Shown here piece after piece: positions 56,301 through 64,000 of a DNA stretch of 64,000 nt. Positions within the stretch are counted from its first letter, which is position 1. Each line of letters begins with the position of its first letter. The notes beneath the pieces were generated by a model, which did no database searches, had not been told where the DNA came from, and saw only the letters and a list, made by a program, of their open reading frames with translations. A program made the translations under genes and the position numbers. Location: positions 1,736,001 to 1,800,000 of the forward strand of contig JACGCM010002535.1 in the NCBI GenBank assembly GCA_014058105.1, given 5' to 3'. Origin of the DNA: Kingdonia uniflora. Taxonomy: Eukaryota; Streptophyta; Magnoliopsida; Ranunculales; Circaeasteraceae.

Positions 56301-59300
56301 GTTTGCCGCCGGCAGGGTTTGGTCGCGCCATACACATATGAGAGGACTCCGGCCCCAACTCTCGTTGAGGCAAATCGCCCCCCATCACAACGGTCATGAC
56401 TTCCCTCTCCTCGGAATTTGTGAATTTATCCTCGCTACCTCAAAGCTATTTGAAGTGAACGAAACCCCTTCTTCGTTGAAGTCTTTCTCTAGGTTAACCA
56501 TTGAGGAGAGACCCCTTCCTCGCCCAACGCTCTCAAGATGAGCCGGTGAAAACCCCAACCTCTGCGCATCCCTCATAAAAGCTCCTAATGGCTCCCCTCT
56601 TCCTCTTGACGATGCTCCGCTATCTGTTAACCCCACACCAACTTCTCCTTGGCTATTGGTAGCGTTAAAGGTAATTGCTAGCAAGATCAAGTTTAATGCC
56701 TGATTAGTCTCTTTGGATTGAGCCTTAAATTCTCCTAACAAGTTCTCCGTTGTAACCCTAAATTCCTCCATCTTCTCCTCTAGATCACATAACCTATCTC
56801 CTTGAGTTGGTTGACGAGATTCTACTTTCTTCCTACCTACCATCTTTGATTTCGTAAAATAACAAAAACCCTGTGGAACAAATCTCGCTCTGATACCAAT
56901 TGATACCAATTGATAGAAATAAATTAAGTTGAAACACAATCGATTTAATAGAATAGTAAAACCTACTTTATTGATTATGAATTAATTACTGAAAATCAGA
57001 TCTCTCCCCCCCTCTCTCTAACCATTAACTAGGGTTTTCTCTCAAACTCCAACTAGCCTTGGCCTCACTCCCTTAGGCCCCTTTATAGAAAAGAAGTCCC
57101 CACCTTCCCAAACACGATCCCAACTATTAGGAAACATATCTAAAACAAAATAATGTAATTTAGAAACTACTCTTTTACTAGAGGGTCCCATGACGAGGTC
57201 GGCTAATGATGCCAAAGACATGGTCGACGTGGCCACGTCGTTTAATTCCTCTCAGTTTCTCAAGCAAACAACCCAAGCCCTTGGTCTTCTCTTTATTGAT
57301 GACTAGAATCCTTTCATATATAAATGGAAACTTTTTCTAAAGGAAATTCCTTTATTCAAGCAAATGAAATAAAAGACTAAATTAGAGGATTTCTAAAAAA
57401 TAAAAAGATACTAATATACCTAAAGATGATTCCAGGGAGGAAAAAGAGACAAAGAGGCAGGGAGGAAAAACAGACAAACACCAATTACGAAACCTGAGCA
57501 GGTGGGAAGATGACCTACGTCATATCAAATCACCCATGAACGATTCCAAAATAATGTAATTTAGAAACTACTAAAAGTACTAGAGGGTCCCATGACGAGG
57601 TCGGCTAATGACGCCAAAGACATGGTCGACGTGGTCACGTCATTTAATTCCTCTTAGTTTCTCAAGCAAACAACCCAAGCCCTAGGTTTTCTCTTTATTG
57701 ATGACAATATCCTTTCATACATAAATGGAAACTTTTTCTAAAGGAAAATCCTTTATTCAAGCAAATGAAATAAAAGACTAAATTAGAGGATTTCTAAAAA
57801 TAAAAAGATACTAATATACCTAAAAATGATTCCAGGGAGGAGACAGAGACAGACACCAATTAGGAAACACCCGAGCAGGTGGGAAGACCACCTACGTTAT
57901 ATCAAATCACCTAAGCTTAAAGTTAATAGAATTATGATATACTAAAATCACTAACACTGAACCACAGTAGTTGATCCAAAATCCGTAGAACTATATCACC
58001 CTGGACTAGTGAACAGAGGTTGTGCACAGTGGTACGTGTTGGAGATGGAAAAACCGTCCGCACAAATTAAGAAGGGTATTTCTGTCAACAATTTGAAGAA
58101 GGGACCTAAGTCACATTCACAAAATCTAGCTTGCACAATGTTGATAGCACTTAAGTCGCATAAGAAAATTTGCAAAATGAAACGAGCACAATGAAATAAT
58201 GGTGGTATTTGTGTCTGTGATGGAAGATCATGAAGGATTTACTGAAAATAAAGGAGGAAGGATAGATCTGAGAATAACTTAGAAGAAGGGAATAAGCCTA
58301 TAACAATAAAATAATAAAAATAGGACTAGCATTTAATTTTGCCTATTTACATGGGAACAAACTCGTTTTTTTCCTTATAAGATCAAGGAATATAATTACA
58401 GGGAATAGTTACTGCTGAGAACACACACATGACAAGGAAAAAAGTTAATAGAATGTGCAACAAAATCAGGACTTCCCCACATCACCCTAAGTCTAAGTTT
58501 GGGGTAAACTGACCATCCACTATCCTACACATTTATAAAAGCATTTGGTTGCTTACAGTGCAAATAAGGATGATGTATCCCTAGAGAAGCTTTTATGTAA
58601 GTTATTAGGTGAACACACCTAAAACCCAGAGCATGAAGAACAAAATAAAAAAAGCTTCGAAAATCTATCGAGAAACTTCATAACCTGGAAATTAGATATT
58701 AACCAAATTTTGTATCTTATTTCTTTTGGTCTTAAGCACCAACAACTAAAATATCTTCTACTGCCTCGTATTGACTGTATGAACACTCATACCGTGGTTT
58801 GAAACATAAGTGTTTGTGATTGACCATAGAGAAAATGAGGAGGTTCCAGTCTTTAAAAGTAAAACCTCTGGAAGAAAACAGTCCTTACACAATTTTTCAC
58901 ATCCCCTACTTATCTAAAATAGTTATATCAACTTATGAAAGGTAGGGTGCGGAAGCTACCAAGTTTGTTTTCCTTAAAAATCTCTTCAGAAGCTAAAGCA
59001 TTTTAGAACCACTTAAGAAGAAGCTACCTTGGAGGCAGGGGCGGAGCCAAAGATCTAGATTAGGTGGTGTTGGGGTACTTCAGGTATTTTGGTAAATATG
59101 TTTAAGATGCAGTGTCGCCAAGGTCGTAAAGTATCCAAAGAGAACTCTAGTTGAGCGTCTGCTTATAAATGTAAATAATTCTGCAGATTCTCCTAAAAAA
59201 TCTCGAAAGGTGTACAACCCCAGCTATGCCAATCTTAATGAAATGGTTATACTCAATTTGCTAATAAACTATTGGTTACAAAAACATTCTTTATGTAATA

Positions 59301-60459
59301 AAACATAAAAATGAAGGCGCAAACGAAAAGCCCCAAGTTAAATAGGTACAGAAATCAATATAAATGCTGACATACTTTAGAAGTAGTGATCATGCACAAG
59401 CCTAATAACAAAAACCTATGTCCGAAGAGAAATGAAAACTATACCTTGTAATGTAGGAGTATCCAATAAGAAAAACAGTGATAACATGATGGGACATCAT
59501 TATAGAGAAATCTTTCCTCCGGGTTTCCCATGTAAGGAGGGCGGCAATGCTGTAGAGATAAAATCCACACTGACACATGTATACAAGCTTCAGAGGAAAC
59601 CTACAATGTGGAGAAGGGGCATAATTGAGAAAAACTCGGAGAAGAAAATCATTCGGTAAGAAGAAGAAAAATAACACTCTGGTATGCATGTATAATTCAA
59701 GATGTCTTTGTAGGCATCAAATTCAAACAGAGCAACAGATAAAGGTTAAAACATAATTTTCATGTTTTCTAATTTTTAAAATATAACTAATAAGGTGCAA
59801 ACTAAAAATGGCCATCCTCTGACCTATGAAAGACTAGAGCAGTCAACCAATATGCGCTAGCATGTTGTTCCTTTACCACGCCAAAACTGCCAATGACTAA
59901 TAATGCGAGAAGCTCTTCAGCTGATCAGCATCATAAAAAGTACAACTGTGCTAAAAGCCATTAACAATATTACCAGACATTTACTCCTAGATGTTAGTTC
60001 TAAGGATAGGGTCACAATAGGGAGATTGTAGATGTTAGTTCTAAGGATAGGGTCACAATAGGGAGATTGTAGATGTTAGTTCTAAGGATAGGGTCACAAT
60101 ATGGAGATTGTAGATGATCAGATATGTCTTTGTATAATTAGTTCATCCACAAACTAACAACTGTCTAGAGATCATATATCGATTTACAGTTAGAACAATA
60201 ATACACCCACCAAATTATTAATAAAATGGTGAAGAAAGATGTGCACTTACTTCATCTCCTGACCAGGCCAGCCTCTAAAGTATTCTTGTGCGTCTCTGAA
60301 CCATGGTTCATGGTAGATTATTGTGAGTATACACACCTCAACAGTCGCATAGTATGTTAGTTTCCACATAGACTCTGAGCATTTTAGAATCTTTGACTGT
60401 CTCGTTTTAGTTATCTTAGCTGGACCAGACCCACTATTCAGTAACCAGATGGCAAACCT
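53338..60459 (-). CDS. LOH2: LAG1/LOH2-type ceramide synthase (first exon not found)
   Basis: Makes (dihydro)ceramide from a long-chain base and fatty acyl-CoA in the ER membrane; homologous to yeast Lag1 and tomato Asc-1. Five exons on the minus strand: 60459-60251, 59600-59445, 53953-53768, 53682-53504 and 53357-53338, all with GT/AG borders and matching phases, giving 249 residues. The TLC domain has the catalytic-motif His pair at 107-108 ('MMSHHVITV') and 'HDGSDVF' at 134-140, several hydrophobic segments, and an acidic Ser tail ('DSEDEE', stop at 53338-53340) like the CK2-target tails of this family. The start 'FAIWLLNSGSGPAKI' and tail 'GEDIRSDSEDEE' resemble Arabidopsis LOH2 more than LOH1/3. 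About 50 N-terminal residues are missing; their exon lies past the window edge or is too diverged to see. The 5.5-kb third intron holds an LTR element. Confidence 0.93.
54635..57254 (-). mobile_element. gag-only non-autonomous LTR retrotransposon in a LOH2 intron
   Basis: Complete element in the same orientation as the host gene. 5' LTR 57254-56911 (344 bp) and 3' LTR 55180-54635 (546 bp), both TGA...TCA. A 5-bp target duplication 'gtttc' is perfect on both sides in plus-strand reading (54630-54634 and 57255-57259). The primer site 'TGGTATCAGAGCG' (56898-56886) matches initiator tRNA-Met, and a purine tract near 55182-55200 adjoins the 3' LTR. Inside is gag without any polymerase. The 3' LTR has a 229-bp internal tandem duplication (54655-54883, 54884-55112). 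The total is 2620 bp. Confidence 0.93.
55350..56843 (-). pseudogene. retrotransposon gag-like ORF with zinc knuckle
   Basis: ATG at 56843 opens 'MVGRKKVESRQPTQ', then a short coiled segment 'RLCDLEEKMEEFRVTTENLL', an N-terminal layout common in plant gypsy gag proteins. The first ORF stops at 56394. Downstream, at 55400-55350, another minus-strand block encodes a CCHC knuckle 'CYNCGKTGHMRREC' (CX2CX4HX4C). Between them (55560-56400) is an unusually GC-rich linker with no continuous frame. The capsid core is not visible, so the gene is deleted or broken. Confidence 0.75.
57146..57915. repeat. ~400-bp tandem duplication spanning the LTR edge
   Basis: 57146-57546 is repeated as 57547-57915 at an offset of 401 bases. 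Each unit holds ~109 bases of LTR, the 'gtttc' target site and ~290 bases of intron flank ('tcaagcaaacaacccaagcc', 'gatgattccagggagg'). The copies differ by small indels. The duplication must postdate the insertion. Confidence 0.93.
57916..59444. other. remaining LOH2 intron sequence
   Basis: AT-rich intron sequence without repeats or ORFs that I can support. The short ORF at 58009-58194 has no recognisable product. Confidence 0.4.
59990..60112. repeat. 41-bp tandem repeat, three copies
   Basis: Units start at 59990, 60031 and 60072 with 'gatgttagttctaaggatag' and end 'gagattgta'. One mismatch in the third unit. It lies in the LOH2 intron, about 140 bases from the splice donor at 60250. Confidence 0.96.
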
Positions 60460-61076
60460 CTGAAAATTAAAATAAACGAGTAAGAATATATTATCAGACT
60501 AACTAAAAATTACCGTTTTACAGAATCATGAATAAGTATCAGCAGTAGCTCCACTTCACAATATAATTATAAGCATTTAACTTTTTACTGAAATTGCTTC
60601 TTTTTTTTTTTTTTGAAACTTGAGCTTTAAAATTAAAAAAGAAAAAAGAAAAATATTATATGAAATATGTAATAAACAAAAATATGCATTATATGAAGCA
60701 CAATACCACATTAAAAATGTAATCGTAATATTCTTTTTCATTAATTTGGTACCGATATTTATTGTTTTTTGTTTTTCATTCTTAAATTGGAGATGGTACT
60801 CTTGATGAAAATGTGTGGATCTATTCATAGTTTTCTGGCAGTTTCAAATTGCGAAATATATATGTATAGACAATTCAACAATGTAACATAATATGGACTT
60901 TTATTTGTCTGCTTGTTGAATCATATACTTTTGGAAAACAATTATTGATGATTTGTTCAGGAGTTTATTTAAGGATGTTCAATTGGATTGCTCCCACTGA
61001 AAATCATATCAATTGAGGCATTTTTTATGTTTATCAAAGTTAGTCAAGCGCCACTACACTAGCATGAATTGAACCT

Positions 61077-61113
<37 letters not shown>

Positions 61114-61416
61114 AATATAGAAAATGCACTACATCATCTTCAAAGGATCCCAATTAACAACAGCTGGTTGTATCAAACCAAACTCTGAAAAGTCAAGGAA
61201 CCCAACGCCCAAAGCCACAACGTACTGAGGATGTCCAAGATCAGGTAGCCCAAAATTAGTCAGTTTTCTGTTAACATATATTGCATTCTCTCTTTTCAAA
61301 TCAACCAATCAATCGTGCACGAAATAAAAAACTGAATAGATTCACTCAAACTACCTCTAAAAGCATTGCACTTCCAACTTTTATCAACATCAAGAAATCT
61401 TTTGTTGCAAATTCAG
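60460..61416. other. LOH2 upstream intron or flank with G36 run
   Basis: A strong 'ttttcag' acceptor adjoins the exon at 60459, so this is intron. The first exon is not visible. It is AT-rich apart from a run of 36 G at 61077-61112. Confidence 0.5.
61077..61112. repeat. G36 homopolymer
   Basis: Thirty-six consecutive G in otherwise AT-rich sequence. The true length cannot be trusted in any assembly. If real it could form a G-quadruplex. Confidence 0.95.
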
Positions 61417-62080
61417 TCAACACCGCAAAGCATAAAAAATTAGTTCAAATAAACTTGAAAATGGTACAATGAAGAAAAGGTGACCAACAAACTCCCCCAC
61501 CGCACCACAGAGAATGCACAGGTCAGGAATGCTCATACCTTTGCACCTCAGAATATCCCTAGAAAGGATGGATATCCTTGCACATGACAAAAAAGGCACA
61601 TGTGTGGAAGAACGCCTATAAAGTATGAACACACAAACTGGAGCATAGAATACGAAACCTAAACGCCGTATAGACTGCTCCTCAGAATCTTTGTGATTAT
61701 GGGAGGATTTAGAAGTAAGAACACCGTCCCCTAACTTAACACAAAATAACTTAATCAAACATGTGAAAGAGAACATCCTCTCCTTGCTCACCCAATTAAG
61801 TACTCACCATGCCTAAATTAAAATTCCAATTAACCACCACATATGCAATTACAGCATCCTCATTTAGAAAACACGTTTTAGAAGACAATACTCCTATATA
61901 CTGGGGAATCTCATCATGAAATGAGGATCCCCACACCAGCCATACAAAAATTTAGTTGTCTCCACATTCAATAACTTGAAACCAACACCTTCCATGAATC
62001 TCGCATAACTCTTAAAAATGCATCTCCAAATGCTCAAAACAAAATGGATGAAAGATTACTTCAAAAGTCAAGCAGGGCCA
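61417..62080 (-). pseudogene. LINE-type reverse transcriptase C-terminal fragment
   Basis: Minus strand. 'FMEGVGFKLLNVETTKFLYG' and 'WCGDPHFMMRFPSI' (about 62000-61880) resemble the 'F..GIS..VGNGE..KFW.D.WCGD' segment after the polymerase of plant LINEs. 'CILCGAVGEFVGHLFFIVPF' (about 61530-61470) resembles the zinc-binding region of the same proteins ('C..C....E...HLFF.C.F'). The usual third Cys is Val here. No polymerase core is visible. Similarity is by pattern only. Confidence 0.6.
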
Positions 62081-64000
62081 ATCATACATTACCTAGCCAT
62101 CATCACCTCCCTCCAAACAAATCCTCTTTTTTTCCTTAAATCTCCGCAAACACTTAGACGTCAAAGTCAATATCACTTTCCTTATAAACCTCAACCTCAA
62201 TCTTGTACATTCCAAATTGAGTAGATGAATTTCTCCTTCCAATTAGCACCATCCTACAGTAGATAATCAAGATCTCAGACGGGGAAAAAACAGAGACTGG
62301 AATAGTTAATAACGGAGGATAGTAGATAGATAAGATCGAAGAGTACTTCTAGTATTGATCACATGTTGCAGTCGTAAATCTAGAAAGCCCCAAACCATCA
62401 AAACCTAAATTCTTCATATTTTGCATGTACCACATGCCTAAATACCCCCTCAAACTACATAACTCTCAGTCACCATCCTAAAGACCAAGAAGATAATTAA
62501 CTAGCTGCTTGCTGACCAAATCCAGTTTTGTCTCCTGCAGAAAGTCGAGGATTTTCACTTTCATACCCAAAGAGCAATCCTCCTCTTATTAAGGTTCCCA
62601 AGACTTTTCAATGAAATGATCTTAATATACAGTTTGAACGGCCATCATCTCACAAGTCAAAGTACACTACGAATCTTCATCATCATGTGATGCCTGTTCC
62701 TTAACCGAGTCAAATTGTGTCTCATTTCCATCTAAAGAGTCATGGCCATAAAATTTCTGAATTCTTTTCTAAAAGAATCCTATGCATAGGAGAAAAATGC
62801 CCTATTCAGCCCGTCCCTCCTAATTATTTCATTGATTCAAAGAAGTCTACAACATAAGAGGCATTAATGCTGCCACACGCCTGTCTGACCTGTCGTAGAC
62901 TTGTGGATCCATCTCCTTCTTAAACCCAATAATTCATAAGTGGGCAAAAATAATAGCTTTACATTCAATTAAATCCGTGTTCTTGCATGACAAACCTGCG
63001 CCTCTAGGAACAACAGCACAGACATTATTTGATAGTAAATGAGTTCCACCATCACAGTCAAGATAATCCTTAATCAAAACAATATGGTTATCAAGAAATG
63101 CTTATACAGATTCATCACTCAGTCCCTCAAAATGTCACAAATCAAGCAAATAACTGATTCCCACGGAGTCTTCCTCCGAAGCCAAGATAAACAGTGAAAT
63201 TTTCACGAGATCAGTGAAATGGAATTCTCTGCATTGGTTAGATCAGGCGCACAGATTGAGGGCCAAATCTGAGACCATTATGACGGACCAAAGTTTCAAC
63301 ATATCCTGATTCTTAGAACCATACAGCTTCCAATGTTTGCAATGCTCATAGCCATGCTAAAAGCCATATTGGCTACTAAAAGCCTATTTGATTACTTGTG
63401 AAGTGAGTGTCAACAGGATCTTTGCTTGAATTCACCCTTGACTTTCCTATAGATATCATCTGAATCGGGGTTCAACGCTTGATCAAACCCGTCCAACATC
63501 TCCAAACTACCTTGGGAAAGACAAACTTATACTTGAGTAAATATATTCCATACTCAAGTAAAAGAGGCGTTAAAAACAGTCTGGTCTTCAATTAAGTCTT
63601 TTATCCCACCTCAACTGTTCTTCACTCCCTTCTCCCGTCGTTCTATTTTCAATATAACTAAAATTTCAATGTATCGGTCTGACCAGATAACTTGGGTTAC
63701 ATCATTCTATACTCTATTTTCTTGTATAAACATCCGGCCGTGTTGTTATTATTAAAAGAATCTTTACTAAAACCTAAAATGCTTAATTTGACAATTCGTT
63801 GATTAGCGACTCTGGAATCGGCAATACAAACATAACAAGATCCACAATAAGGAACACTGTTTTCTTGGGGGGAAAACTAATATCACTGAAATCCTAGGGT
63901 TTAACCTAATTCCAATCCTAACAACTACTAATTCAACTTCAACCAAACAATTTATAATTAACAACCATTGAATCATCTCCATTACCGGATGTAATCAATA
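62081..64000. other. no supported gene
   Basis: I searched the minus strand for an LOH2 first exon and LINE polymerase motifs, and both strands for RNA genes, and saw none that I could defend. The short ORF at 62018-62224 looks spurious. Confidence 0.4.

Noticed and set aside
55564..56541. Overlapping Arg/Trp-rich plus-strand ORFs of 157-160 residues
   Set aside because: They come from the GC-rich linker of the retrotransposon on the opposite strand; no stop codons because of base composition.
1..64000. tRNA, rRNA, snoRNA or organelle-derived genes
   Set aside because: I looked for cloverleaf-like A/B boxes and conserved rRNA segments on both strands by eye and saw none I could support; only the tRNA-complementary primer sites of LTR elements were found.

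Overview
This is a window of plant nuclear DNA, AT-rich and almost certainly from a eudicot. Intron-containing genes for a photosystem I antenna protein, a ceramide synthase and an ERF transcription factor support this, as do plant-type LTR retrotransposons, a FAR1-type Mutator element and a PIF/Harbinger element. I cannot name the species. Genes take up little of the window; most of it is transposons in various states of decay.

Layout. (1) 1-15.6 kb is a nested or composite Ty3/gypsy-type retroelement of Tat-like organisation. It holds the end of a 5' LTR, a broken gag, four tandem-repeat arrays, two broken antisense coiled-coil ORFs, an internal LTR at 8.4-8.9 kb and a 3' LTR at 14.9-15.55 kb. 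(2) 15.6-17.3 kb is a dead HIR (band-7/SPFH) gene, interrupted by the retroelement upstream and by a MITE-like foldback at 17.3-18.0 kb. (3) 18-24.2 kb has no confident gene. (4) 24219-35691 is an 11.5-kb Mutator-like element with long inverted ends and a 9-bp target duplication (8 of 9 bases match). It carries a dead FAR1-type transposase on the minus strand and a dead plant-mobile-domain/coiled-coil gene on the plus strand. A family of 28-30-bp ATTGTCG...CGACAAT palindromes lies only in its noncoding parts. (5) 36.4-37.0 kb is a truncated LHCA5-like pseudogene. (6) 37717-42860 is an intact two-exon DEM/VID27 gene. (7) 43428-50899 is a PIF/Harbinger-type element or pair of elements with a dead transposase, its Myb-like partner, a long foldback and a second plant-mobile-domain gene. 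(8) 51228-51797 is an intact ERF109-like gene. (9) 53338-60459 holds five exons of a LAG1/LOH2-type ceramide synthase. One of its introns contains a complete gag-only LTR element with a perfect 5-bp target duplication. (10) 60.5-64 kb is upstream of the last recognisable LOH exon and contains a 36-base G run and a LINE-like remnant.

The three genes that look functional (DEM, ERF109-like, LOH2-like), and also the LHCA5 fragment, are all on the minus strand. They do not form a pathway: DEM acts in meristem and embryo development, the ERF probably in stress transcription, and LOH2 in sphingolipid synthesis in the ER. The best candidates for undescribed structure are the palindrome family confined to the Mutator element, the near-palindrome inside the Harbinger region, and the presence of plant-mobile-domain genes in two different DNA-transposon superfamilies 20 kb apart.
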